From an uncultured Akkermansia sp. (lineage in GTDB: Bacteria > Verrucomicrobiota > Verrucomicrobiia > Verrucomicrobiales > Akkermansiaceae), in the NCBI GenBank assembly GCA_904501975.1, contig CAJGCZ010000005.1:1-64000 (forward strand): a stretch of DNA of 64,000 nucleotides. Reading direction: 5' to 3'. Both the position numbers and the translations under genes were made by a program. Of this stretch, positions 6,990 to 14,809 are shown one piece after another. The notes below the pieces were generated by a model that worked only from the letters and a program-made list of their open reading frames with translations, was not told the DNA's origin and did no database searches. The stretch's first letter is position 1. The number at the start of each line of letters is the position of its first letter.

Positions 6990-9900
6990 GTGTTAGGTTG
7001 CAGATTTAAGGATTCTGCTAAGGCATCAGGAAAAGACGGTAGTTCTAGCATTGCTGCTAATTCTGTACCGGATGCTTTTGTAGTTGCTTTTCTATCTTTT
7101 TGTGTAAGAGATTTAATTTCAAGTTCAGGACGGCTCTTGATTGCTGTAATCGCCCCCCATGTATTGATGGTTTTTGGATGAAGCGTTAAATCAACATGCC
7201 CATTTTTCTTCATCAGAGCCTCCAGATATTTGGGATTAAGCTCAAAATCCAATCGGAAGACATCACCCTTACGGAATTGCCCTACTTTGACAGCGTGGGG
7301 CGGCAGCTTGCCGCAAACCATCTCGTGAAGGTCGGCAGCTTTTTTCTCTTGGAGCAACGCCAGCAAGTATTGGGGGGCACCTTGGGTGCCGCGCCACGGG
7401 AGACGCATGCGTTTGAGACCCTGCAAGGCGGTGGCGGTGGGGATGAGCTTTTTGTAATACTCCCAGCGTTTCTTTTTCGCATTCCAGCCAAGCCAGAGCT
7501 CCAGCCTATCATTACTGGCAGAGAGGGAGCGGAGCTGGTCGAACACGCCGGCGGGGGTAATAATGCCGTTCCAACCCAGCGGCGAGTTGTTGAGGTTGCC
7601 CTTGCTGCCGAACTTCCAAATATTTTTAATCGGTGTGCCGTTGTTCAGCTTCAGCGGTTTGGGCGCGGCATCTTTATCTGCCTTGGTGGCAGCTTGGCTG
7701 TCTACCAGCCAAGCTTCGAGTCGCTTTTCTGTGGGAATATCCTTATCCGGAATCCCCATGGCCTTGAGGGTATCATACAATTCTTTAGCGGTTTTTACCT
7801 TATCGGGAGTAAGCGGGGTGCGCTGGTGAGTGAACCCCTTTTCGTCTGTACCCCAGAAGGTACTATCGCCCAGTGATTTGTATTTGCTGCGGCTGTTGAT
7901 TTTGACAACGGGGCAGGAGTCCCCCTCGTGGAAGAGTTCGGAGAAATCCGGAGTATTCAGCCCCTCAATGCACATGAGTGTGCGGTTGCCCTTGAGGTTG
8001 AGCTCGGTTCGGAAAATACCGCGGCAGCATACATCGTTCATGCCGTCGGGCGGCAGGCAGCACATCACCGCGGCGTCGATGCGGTGGTGATTGTTATCCG
8101 AGCGGTCTTTCTCGTACATGGGCGGCAGGAAGCTGCGGCGCGCAGCCGCCGTGTACACGCCGCAGGGGTTGCCGATGCGGGTGCGGCAAGCCTCTGTATC
8201 GCCGGCAATTCCCATCCACTTTGCTACGCGGTGGCGCAGCTCGCGAGCCAGCTGGGCGGTGCGAGTGGTGTTGTTAAAGTCCGGGAAGCTTTCCTCTTGC
8301 GAGGGAACAAAGGTGAAGTAGCGTTTTTTATCGGCCCCCCAGTTGAATTGAGCTATGCGTTTAAGCATCTCGGGCCATGAGAGCCAGCCGGGGAGGGCGG
8401 CTTGGGCTGCCTCTGCCGGGGTGCGGTTTTCCATGGCTTTATTCACCTCTGCTGTAGTAAGTACCAAGTTATCTGCCATGTAAAGGCCGCCGCGGGAGTC
8501 CGGGTAAAGGTGGGCAAGTTGCAGCTTGGCTGTAAACAAATCTTGCGGAGAGAGCTCTGCACCGGTGAATGGGCACGTGGCGGGCTTAGTGGGGGTGCCG
8601 CCTTGCTCGGTAAAGAGGCGCATGCGCAGGAAATCTGCATGTGAGCACTGAGTTTTGCCAAAGGCTTCTGCCTGTTTTTCTCGGCGGTCGCGGTTGTTTT
8701 TTTGCAGCTTTTGAATTTCCATGGCTTGCTCGGCGTTAGCGGCTGCACTGCGAATGCACTCGATGATGCAGAAATCGGGGGCTGTTTTGCCGTCGAGCTT
8801 GTCTTTAAGTTCATCGGAGAGGAAGAGGCGCTGCAGGAAACCTTGCGTAGCGAAGGCGGAGGGCTTGTTCTGCTTGGGTTTGGACAAAGAGCCAAGCAGC
8901 GTTTGCACTTGCGGATAAATACCGCCGCAGGCATCAATCTCTGCTCGTTTTTCATAAAGTCCGCTATCTTTCTTCCACGCTTCCATGGAATCGGCATCAA
9001 AATTGGTACCACCGTGGGTGGCCGCTTCCACCATCGCGCGGGCAGCAGCGGAGGAGAGGGAGGCGCGCCCCTGGCGACGATTGGAAGCGGGCGCTACGAT
9101 GTCTTTTAATTGCTCCAGCTGGGCTTCATTCCATTTATTGCCCTTGGGTAGGGCGAGATTGAGGGATTTGAGGGCGGCTTCCAGCATCTTTTTGGCATCT
9201 GCCCACTTGCTGCAGTCTGCCTCAATGGCTTGCATGAGAGCCTGCGTGGCCTCGTGCGGCAGTTTGCTGCGGAAGGGCGGCAGCTTAGCGGCTTGCAGCT
9301 CAAAACTGCGGGTGGAAGCAAAGTCCACCAGTTTCCAACGGCGCACATGGATATCGCCGGATAGGGCGCATTTTTCTGCCGGAAGGTGAAGCCAAGAGCA
9401 GAAGGGACAGGGTTTCACCTTCTTGTGGAAGTGTCGCGTAGCCTCCTTGGGTGTTTTGCGGTTGTAGTGGAAGATGGCGTGTTGCTTGTCTTCCCATGTG
9501 GTGCAGGGGCGGAAGAGGGCGGCCACAAAACCATCGGCATCGGTAATAAGATGGCGGTGGCGTTGGATGATGGTAAGGATATGCTCTTTGACGTGTGAGC
9601 GCGGATAGTTTTTGCCACGTGCTTTGCGTTCGTTGAGTGTGCCTTTGGCGTATTGTGCCAGAATGGCAGGTATGCCCTCTTGCTCTGCCAAGGCGTGGCG
9701 GGCTTGCACCAAAGTCATCCATTCCTCCGCTTGGGCCGGTTTTAATTCTTTATCCTTAAACAGGAGGGAGGGCGTGATGCTGAGGAGAAAATTCTGCATT
9801 TCCGCATCGACATAGGCCGAGCTTATCCACTTTTTGGCATCGACCAGGTTCATCCCCTCGCCCCAAGGCATTGCTTGGGTGCCTATTTCGGCGGTGGTGC

Positions 9901-10345
9901 TGTTGTCGTCGTCCACCATGGCAAAATAATCGTAGCCACGGCGAAGCACGCCGGAGCGAATGCAGATGGAGAGAGCCTCCTTAGAGGCTAAGGTGCCGGT
10001 GATGGCGCGGTGGCGCAGTTTGAAGGGGTCGGTGCGCGACATAACGTCGTCGCTCACCCACGGTAAATCGTGCCGGGCAAAGAGCTCCTTGAGGCGGCGC
10101 ATGCGGGTTTTGCGGTTTTTGCGAGCATGGCGCGAGGCGCGGAAGGCACGGCGCGTGGAGAGGGCTTTGGCCTCCGGTAGGTCAACCAAGAGTGTTTTAG
10201 AGTAAAGCCATTGGGCGCCTTTACGGATGGTGATGCCTATGCCTTCGATGCCGATATCGATACCGAGCACAACGGAGTCGGGGGCAAAGAAATCTGAGTT
10301 GTTCCAGCGTTGGAGGGAGGTTTGCACGAGGGAATCGGTGTTCAT
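6986..10345 (-). CDS. cas9: Cas9 endonuclease, subtype II-C
   Basis: The protein has 1119 residues, the size of compact II-C Cas9. Visible parts are RuvC-I with Asp30 (GIDIGIEG), an arginine-rich bridge helix at about 66-90, RuvC-II with Glu529 (CIIECIRS), an HNH region at about 591-643 with His612 and Asn635, and RuvC-III with HHRID at 753-757. The recognition lobe carries CPFC at 313-316 and Cys326, a possible zinc site. The usual Asp before the HNH histidine (DH in other Cas9s) is Ala here (LAHLYP), so target-strand cleavage may be altered. Cas9 uses crRNA and tracrRNA to cut matching DNA. It is first in the operon, with a promoter at 10408-10435. Confidence 0.96.
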   Translation of the reverse strand: MNTDSLVQTSLQRWNNSDFFAPDSVVLGIDIGIEGIGITIRKGAQWLYSKTLLVDLPEAKALSTRRAFRASRHARKNRKTRMRRLKELFARHDLPWVSDDVMSRTDPFKLRHRAITGTLASKEALSICIRSGVLRRGYDYFAMVDDDNSTTAEIGTQAMPWGEGMNLVDAKKWISSAYVDAEMQNFLLSITPSLLFKDKELKPAQAEEWMTLVQARHALAEQEGIPAILAQYAKGTLNERKARGKNYPRSHVKEHILTIIQRHRHLITDADGFVAALFRPCTTWEDKQHAIFHYNRKTPKEATRHFHKKVKPCPFCSWLHLPAEKCALSGDIHVRRWKLVDFASTRSFELQAAKLPPFRSKLPHEATQALMQAIEADCSKWADAKKMLEAALKSLNLALPKGNKWNEAQLEQLKDIVAPASNRRQGRASLSSAAARAMVEAATHGGTNFDADSMEAWKKDSGLYEKRAEIDACGGIYPQVQTLLGSLSKPKQNKPSAFATQGFLQRLFLSDELKDKLDGKTAPDFCIIECIRSAAANAEQAMEIQKLQKNNRDRREKQAEAFGKTQCSHADFLRMRLFTEQGGTPTKPATCPFTGAELSPQDLFTAKLQLAHLYPDSRGGLYMADNLVLTTAEVNKAMENRTPAEAAQAALPGWLSWPEMLKRIAQFNWGADKKRYFTFVPSQEESFPDFNNTTRTAQLARELRHRVAKWMGIAGDTEACRTRIGNPCGVYTAAARRSFLPPMYEKDRSDNNHHRIDAAVMCCLPPDGMNDVCCRGIFRTELNLKGNRTLMCIEGLNTPDFSELFHEGDSCPVVKINSRSKYKSLGDSTFWGTDEKGFTHQRTPLTPDKVKTAKELYDTLKAMGIPDKDIPTEKRLEAWLVDSQAATKADKDAAPKPLKLNNGTPIKNIWKFGSKGNLNNSPLGWNGIITPAGVFDQLRSLSASNDRLELWLGWNAKKKRWEYYKKLIPTATALQGLKRMRLPWRGTQGAPQYLLALLQEKKAADLHEMVCGKLPPHAVKVGQFRKGDVFRLDFELNPKYLEALMKKNGHVDLTLHPKTINTWGAITAIKSRPELEIKSLTQKDRKATTKASGTELAAMLELPSFPDALAESLNLQPNT

Positions 10346-10407
10346 GGGATGCTTGGATGGAACGGGAAGTTGTTGTTGTATATGGTGAGAGAGTCGAATT
10401 CTTTATC

Positions 10408-10435
10408 AGAATACCATAAATGAGCGTTGAGTCAA
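10408..10435 (-). promoter_or_regulatory. Promoter of the cas9-cas1-cas2 operon
   Basis: On the minus strand TTGACT (10430-10435) and TATTCT (10408-10413, with TGG just before it as an extended -10) are 16 bp apart. The start codon is about 60 bp downstream. Confidence 0.65.
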
Positions 10436-10580
10436 TGAGAAAACGCGCGGCGCGGTGCAATTAGGTGGTAACGCTGTGCTCGCGGGATGATGGTGTTGGT
10501 AATCTTGCTCGCCAATCAGCAAATGGTGAATGATTATTTTTTTGAATTTTTGTATTGCAGGGGGAGAAAAAAGCTGCTAT

Positions 10581-10700
10581 ATTGAAGTCACTTCAGAACC
10601 GGCACTCGTGGAGGCCATTAAGGCATGCGTAGGAGAGCGCTCATTCCACGGCTAAAGTGTGACTCCATACATACCCCCGCTTGTCGGGGGTTAATTTTTT
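10581..10700 (+). ncRNA. Candidate tracrRNA
   Basis: ATTGAAGTCACTTCAGAAC at 10581-10599 is an anti-repeat. It equals the reverse complement of the first part of the CRISPR repeat except for two substitutions and a one-base gap, with a 10-base perfect core (ACTTCAGAAC). The downstream part has GTGGA/TCCAC pairing around the inner region. It ends in the stem ACCCCCGC/GCGGGGGT-like hairpin at 10673-10691, followed by TAATTTTTT. A possible promoter is TTGCAG then TATATT with 17-bp spacing, reaching 10583, so the mature 5' end may fall within the anti-repeat. Transcription runs away from cas9 on the opposite strand. Confidence 0.8.
10673..10700 (+). terminator. Terminator of the candidate tracrRNA
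   Basis: ACCCCC and GGGGGT close a short loop (GCTTGTC) and are followed by TAATTTTTT. Confidence 0.75.
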
Positions 10701-10803
10701 GTGGGGGTGGGGAGTTTTTTTGCTGAGGAAGGGGTAGGGAGCCGCGAGAATGTTGGCGTGTGTGGATTGGATGGGTGAGCAACTGCACGTATAAAAAATC
10801 GCG

Positions 10804-10977
10804 CTGTTAAAGCTTTTTGTTGATAAATGGTAGTTGTGGGGGAAATACTATCGGAGTGTTGGACTTTAGTCCAACATTTATTATCAAACCATACCACCAA
10901 AAAGGTGGGACTGAAGTCCCACCCTACGATATAGACAAATTGCCATTTGTGGGGGCAACAACTAAAAACGTTAACAG
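10804..10977. repeat. Extragenic element with terminal inverted repeats and two palindromes
   Basis: The ends (10804-10830 and, inverted, 10956-10977) share CTGTTAA, then a T-rich tract, then GTTG. The interior holds the perfect palindromes at 10858-10875 (GTTGGACTTTAGTCCAAC) and 10904-10923 (GGTGGGACTGAAGTCCCACC), and a CAAATTGCCATTTGTGGG motif that recurs at 50141-50160 and 50684-50700. There is no coding frame. The organisation suggests a small mobile or extragenic palindromic element. Confidence 0.6.
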
Positions 10978-11003
10978 TGCGTAAAAAATAAGCACCAACA
11001 AGA

Positions 11004-11035
11004 ATCCCCCTGTGCTGAGTGGAGCACAGGGGGAT
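11004..11035 (-). terminator. Terminator of rplM-rpsI
   Basis: ATCCCCCTGTGCT pairs perfectly with AGCACAGGGGGAT over a 6-nt loop, about 45 bp beyond the rpsI stop. Confidence 0.8.
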
Positions 11036-11078
11036 AAAAGAGGGTCTTGTGCGGCTGTGAGAAAGCCGTTTGGGAGCA

Positions 11079-11483
11079 TTAGCGCTTGCTGAACTGGAAG
11101 CGCTTGCGTGCACCGGGGCGACCGGCCTTCTTGCGTTCCTTCATGCGGGAGTCACGAGTGAGGAGACCCTGCTCGCGGAGAGCGGCGCGGTACTCTTCAT
11201 TGATCATGACAAGGGAGCGAGCAATAGCAAGGCTCATGGCGCCGGTCTGGCCGTGGATACCACCACCCTTGGAAACGATGAGAACATCGTACTTCTTCAT
11301 GGTGTTGGTGGCGTAGAAGGGCTGCAGAACAACGTTCTGGAGGGCATCCGTGGGGAGATACTCCTCGAAGCTGCGGCGGTTGATGGTGATCTTGCCGGAC
11401 TTGCCTTCTTCAACGGGGGTAAGCCAAGCGTGGGCAATAGCCTCCTTGCGGCGGCCGGTAGCGTTGTAAGGGGTTGTAGACAT
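11079..11483 (-). CDS. rpsI: Small ribosomal subunit protein uS9
   Basis: The 134-residue protein shows the uS9 hallmarks: ATGRRKEAIA near the N-terminus, GGGIHGQTGAMSLAIARSL in the middle, and the basic C-terminal tail KKAGRPGARKRFQFSKR that reaches the decoding centre to contact tRNA. It lies 15 bp downstream of rplM in the usual L13-S9 operon and is followed by a strong terminator. Confidence 0.98.
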   Translation of the reverse strand: MSTTPYNATGRRKEAIAHAWLTPVEEGKSGKITINRRSFEEYLPTDALQNVVLQPFYATNTMKKYDVLIVSKGGGIHGQTGAMSLAIARSLVMINEEYRAALREQGLLTRDSRMKERKKAGRPGARKRFQFSKR

Positions 11484-11498
11484 GATTAATAAAAGGGG

Positions 11499-11930
11499 TT
11501 AGGCGATTGTAACAGCTTCCGGGGTCTGGGCGGCATGGGGATGCTCAGCACCGGCGTAAACCTTAAGGCGTACGGACTGTGCGCGGCCCTGACGGGTGTG
11601 GGGAACCATGCCAAGGATGGCATGCTCGAGGATCTGCTCCGGGTGCTTACGGCGGAGCTTGGCGGGGGTTGTTACAACCTGGTTGCCAACGTAGCCTGTG
11701 TAGCGGGTGTAGATTTTGGCGCGCTCTTTGTTGCCGGTGAGAACCACCTTATCAGCGTTGATAACGATGACATAGTCACCACAGTCAACGTGGGGAGTGA
11801 AGATAGTCTTGTTCTTTCCACGCAGCAAGTTGGCGGCCTGCACGGCAACCTGGCCGAGTACCTGGTTGGCGGCATCGATCACATACCACTTGCGCTCAAT
11901 TTCCTGGGCTTTGGCAGAGAAGGTTTTCAT
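11499..11930 (-). CDS. rplM: Large ribosomal subunit protein uL13
   Basis: At 143 residues it has normal bacterial length. Recognisable segments are RKWYVIDAANQVLGQVA, LLRGKNKTIFTPHVDCGDYVIVINADKVVLTGNK and ILEHAILGMVPH. It is the first gene of the L13-S9 operon and has a near-ideal sigma70 promoter at 11993-12021, divergent from infA. Confidence 0.98.
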   Translation of the reverse strand: MKTFSAKAQEIERKWYVIDAANQVLGQVAVQAANLLRGKNKTIFTPHVDCGDYVIVINADKVVLTGNKERAKIYTRYTGYVGNQVVTTPAKLRRKHPEQILEHAILGMVPHTRQGRAQSVRLKVYAGAEHPHAAQTPEAVTIA

Positions 11931-11992
11931 AATTGCTATATTTAGTTCCTGTTTGGGCTTTCGCCGTTCGACCCTCTAAGGTCGGGTGCGCA

Positions 11993-12021
11993 ATTCTACT
12001 CTTATTTTCCGAGTCTGTCAA
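11993..12021 (-). promoter_or_regulatory. Promoter of rplM-rpsI
   Basis: On the minus strand TTGACA and TAGAAT are separated by 17 bp, close to the sigma70 consensus, about 65 bp before the rplM start. Confidence 0.8.
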
Positions 12022-12082
12022 CCGCTTTTTGAGTTTTAATGGCTTTTTTTGGCTTTTTTTTGGTAGAAGTGATAAAAAGCGC

Positions 12083-12111
12083 TTGCAAAATAGGCGTTTG
12101 AGCATTAAACT
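12083..12111 (+). promoter_or_regulatory. Promoter of infA
   Basis: TTGCAA at 12083-12088 and TAAACT at 12106-12111 are 17 bp apart, about 55 bp before the infA start. Confidence 0.6.
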
Positions 12112-12166
12112 ATCCACGCGGCGCGTATGCAGTTTACGCCCTGCATTTAAACAAGAATATAAGATA

Positions 12167-12526
12167 ATGGCAAATCCCCAGAACAATCGCGGCCCGAGGC
12201 CGCAGCAGCGCAACAATAATGGAACCCGCCCCGGTAACAACAGTAATGCTCGTGGTGGTGCGCGCCCGTCTGCTGCTCCTGTGAAGCAGAAAAAAGTTGT
12301 TGTCGAAGAGGACAGCGAGAAGGAAATTGAGATGGAGGGTGTGGTGTCTGCTGTGCTCGCCGGTACCATGTTCCGTGTGAAGGTGCCCAGCGGCCATGAG
12401 TTCTTGGCTCATATTTCCGGCAAGATGCGCAAGCGTTTCATCCGTTTGGTTGTGGGTGACCGCGTGAAGATTGAGGTGTCTCCGTATGATATGACGAAGG
12501 CTCGCATTACCTTCCGCCTTAACTAA
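12167..12526 (+). CDS. infA: Translation initiation factor IF-1 with an N-terminal extension
   Basis: The last 70 or so of 119 residues form an S1-type OB fold of IF-1: EMEGVVSAVLAGTMFRVKVPSGHEFLAHISGKMRKRFIRLVVGDRVKIEVSPYD, with the final KARITFRLN. IF-1 binds the ribosomal A site during initiation. Ordinary IF-1 has about 72 residues, whereas this one has about 48 extra residues rich in Asn, Arg, Gly, Pro and Gln, then an acidic EEDSEKE linker. The start at 12167 is the first ATG preceded by a suitable leader; an open frame extends further upstream but crosses the promoter. The extension resembles an RNA-binding disordered region, like the Asn/Arg-rich N-terminus of the nearby Rho. Confidence 0.9.
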   Translation: MANPQNNRGPRPQQRNNNGTRPGNNSNARGGARPSAAPVKQKKVVVEEDSEKEIEMEGVVSAVLAGTMFRVKVPSGHEFLAHISGKMRKRFIRLVVGDRVKIEVSPYDMTKARITFRLN

Positions 12527-12583
12527 CCTTTATTGCTATTAGCAACGTGTGGGGTAGGTGGTTTGCCTGCCTCCTGTCTAAGG

Positions 12584-12610
12584 GCCGCAGAGAAATGTCT
12601 GCGGCTTTTT
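12584..12610 (+). terminator. Terminator of infA
   Basis: GCCGCAGA pairs with TCTGCGGC and is followed by TTTTT. Confidence 0.8.
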
Positions 12611-12637
12611 GCTTGCCTAAGCGGAGGAGGGGGGAAG

Positions 12638-12748
12638 TTGGATTTTGGATTTTGGATTTTGGATTTTGGATTTTGGATTTTGGATTTTGGATTTTGGATT
12701 TTGGATTTTGGATTTTGGATTTTGGATTTTGGATTTTGGATTTTGGAT
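12638..12748 (+). repeat. Heptanucleotide tandem repeat, about 16 copies
   Basis: A 7-bp unit (TTGGATT) is repeated without interruption over 111 bp. Because 7 is not a multiple of 3, all frames read through the same periodic peptide pattern. It lies between the infA terminator and the convergent gene at 12795-13226. Similar but imperfect GATTTTTGATT tracts occur near 48655-48690. Confidence 0.95.
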
Positions 12749-12794
12749 GTTTAACCGCGCTGTTATACTTTGGAAAAAGCTAATGCCGTGGTAT

Positions 12795-13226
12795 TTAAAA
12801 GGTGGAATCGGCCAGGAACATGCCGCTGAGTATGATAAACCACCCTGCCAAACAGATGTAGAGGCCGCGGGAGCCGAGGTCTGCATGGTAGGCGAAGGCG
12901 GCGTGGAAGTCGTCAAAACTCCACAGGGGGCGGATGATGGAGGCAATCATGTTAAAAAGACCGATGCCAAGCGTGGGGAGGAGCATATAGAAGCCGAAGG
13001 CTGCCGCCCAGGTACCGCCGAAGGGGCCGGGTGTGTTCGGCCAAATGATGAGGAAGATGATGAGCCCCACGAGGTAGCAGAGGTAGAGCCCGAGGAGGGT
13101 GCCTGCTAATTTTTGGTAGCGGCTGATGCGCAGTTTGAGTGCGGCGAGTTTGGTGGGGGAGAGGTGTTTGGGGGCATCGTGGTGAACGATGCTGTTGAGG
13201 AGGTCGTCGATAAAGGTGTCTAACAT
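12795..13226 (-). CDS. Small multi-spanning membrane protein, unknown function
   Basis: The 143-residue product has three to four hydrophobic segments: at about 38-62 (KLAGTLLGLYLCYLVGLIIF), at about 72-92 and at about 120-138. The N-terminal 35 residues are soluble and His-containing (VHHDAPKHLSPTKLAALKLR). No known family is recognised. The gene lies about 50 bp downstream of rho on the same strand but is separated from it by a terminator, so it may have its own promoter. Confidence 0.65.
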   Translation of the reverse strand: MLDTFIDDLLNSIVHHDAPKHLSPTKLAALKLRISRYQKLAGTLLGLYLCYLVGLIIFLIIWPNTPGPFGGTWAAAFGFYMLLPTLGIGLFNMIASIIRPLWSFDDFHAAFAYHADLGSRGLYICLAGWFIILSGMFLADSTF

Positions 13227-13245
13227 AGGATGGGGTGGTAAAGCA

Positions 13246-13267
13246 AACGAGCCCTTGCGGGCCCGTT
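13246..13267 (-). terminator. Terminator of rho
   Basis: On the minus strand AACGGGCCC and GGGCTCGTT form a stem with a GCAA tetraloop just past the rho stop. Confidence 0.6.
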
Positions 13268-13278
13268 TTTAATGCTGC

Positions 13279-14697
13279 TTAAGAGCGGGATTTAATGCCC
13301 ATGAGCATTTGTGAATTGGTGGGGAATTTTTTGAGGAAGAAGAGGAGTCGCTCCATGGCCTCGGTGGGTTTGTGCCCGGCCAGCGCGCGGCGGATGATGT
13401 GGATTTTTTCCAGCATCCACTCGGGCAGGATGAGTTCTTCTCTGCGGGTGCCGCTGCGCATGATGTCTACCGCGGGGTAGATGTACATTTCTGCAATGCG
13501 GCGGTTGAGCACGAGCTCCATGTTGCCGGTGCCTTTGAACTCTTGGAAGATGAGCTCGTCCATACGAGAGTTGGTTTCGATGAGGGCGGTGGCCAAGATG
13601 GTGAGGGAGCCGGCGGTGCGGGTGTTGCGTGCGGCGGCGAATAAGCGGCGCGGGGTCTCCAGTGCTTTGGCATCGATACCGCCGCTCATGGTGCGGCCAC
13701 TGCCTTTCTCTGCGTTGTTGTAGGCGCGGGCAAGGCGGGTGATGGAGTCCATAACGATGAGGACGTGGCGGCCGTTTTCCACCAAGCGCTTAGCGCGCTC
13801 TACACACATTTCTGCCACACGGCAATGTTCTTTGATGCCGCTGTCGTTGCTGGAGGCATAGATTTCTGCCTCGGGGAGGGAGCGGCGGAACTCGGTGACT
13901 TCTTCCGGGCGCTCATCGACCAGGAGGACGATGAGGTGGAGGTCGCTGCCGTAGTTTTGGATGGCACCTTGGGCAATGTGCATGAGTAGAGTGGTTTTGC
14001 CGGTGCGGGGCGGGGCTACAATGAGGCCGCGCTGGCCGCGGGCTACGGGTGCTACCAAATCTAAGGTGCGGGTGGTGAAGCGGTTGGCTGCCGTTTCAAA
14101 GCTGAGGCGGTGGTTCGGGTTAACGGCTTTCAGGTCCTCAAAGTGGGGGGCATTAGCGGCTTCCTCGGGGGAGCAGCCGTTGACGGAGCTGATGCTGATG
14201 AGTTGGTGGCCGCGCTCGTAGCGCTGAGCCATGCCGGTGATTTCCACATAGGGGCGCAGGTTGTACTGGGCAATGAGGTCTGCCGGCACATAGACGGCCT
14301 CCGTAGAGGGAGCCCAGTTATTTTCTGCGGTGCGAATGAAGCCGAATCCCTTGGCGGTGATTTCAAGAAGGCCGGTAAGTTGCTCGGGCTCACCAACGGG
14401 TACGTAGGCGCGGCCGGTCTTGGGGATGGGCTGCGGGCGTACAAAGGTTTTCTTGGGGCGCGGGGCTTGGGGGCGCTTGGCCTTAAAGTTGTTGTTATTA
14501 TTGTTGTGGCGGTTGCCGTTGCTGCCGTTGTTTCCATGGCCGGAGTATCCCTGCTCGGTGCGGTTGAAGCGGCGGGGGTGGTCGCCGTGTGAGGGGCGGG
14601 CATCCGACTGCTGAGAGTTATTGCGGCTGAATCTCTGCCGCTGTACACGTGGGCGAGAGGGGTACGGGGTGGGAGAGTTGTCACTCATGGGGCTCAT
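13279..14697 (-). CDS. rho: Transcription termination factor Rho
   Basis: The 472-residue protein has the Rho RNA-binding cold-shock-like domain at about 106-170 (GLLEITAKGFGFIR) and the RecA-type motor with Walker A at about 226-237 (VAPPRTGKTTLL), LLVDERPEEVTEFRR, VLIVMDSITRLARAYN and the C-terminal DELIFQEFKGTGNMEL. Rho is a hexameric helicase that ends transcription on untranslated RNA. The first 95 residues are disordered and rich in Asn, Arg, Gly and Pro, with six consecutive Asn; such insertions occur in several phyla and can bind RNA or condense. Two close start codons (MSPMSD) are possible. Confidence 0.96.
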   Translation of the reverse strand: MSPMSDNSPTPYPSRPRVQRQRFSRNNSQQSDARPSHGDHPRRFNRTEQGYSGHGNNGSNGNRHNNNNNNFKAKRPQAPRPKKTFVRPQPIPKTGRAYVPVGEPEQLTGLLEITAKGFGFIRTAENNWAPSTEAVYVPADLIAQYNLRPYVEITGMAQRYERGHQLISISSVNGCSPEEAANAPHFEDLKAVNPNHRLSFETAANRFTTRTLDLVAPVARGQRGLIVAPPRTGKTTLLMHIAQGAIQNYGSDLHLIVLLVDERPEEVTEFRRSLPEAEIYASSNDSGIKEHCRVAEMCVERAKRLVENGRHVLIVMDSITRLARAYNNAEKGSGRTMSGGIDAKALETPRRLFAAARNTRTAGSLTILATALIETNSRMDELIFQEFKGTGNMELVLNRRIAEMYIYPAVDIMRSGTRREELILPEWMLEKIHIIRRALAGHKPTEAMERLLFFLKKFPTNSQMLMGIKSRS

Positions 14698-14745
14698 GGC
14701 GGTGCGACAAAAACAATAATAAAGAAGGGGGGCGGAACAAATGGC

Positions 14746-14770
14746 GGCGGGCGGAATGATTCCGCCCGCC
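14746..14770 (-). terminator. Hairpin between yebC and rho
   Basis: GGCGGGCGG pairs with CCGCCCGCC over a 7-nt loop. The T tract is weak, so it may attenuate rather than fully stop transcription. Confidence 0.45.
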
Positions 14771-14809
14771 TGTAGATTGTTGCGGGCTCCGATGAAATGG
14801 GGGAGCTAA

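Noticed and set aside
11933..12166. Upstream extension of infA by 78 codons
   Set aside because: It runs through the divergent promoter region; the ATG at 12167 follows a promoter at proper distance.
12533..12783. Frames encoding FGFWILD-type repeats
   Set aside because: They are translations of the heptanucleotide repeat, which is open in all frames; the region follows a terminator and lacks a ribosome-binding site.
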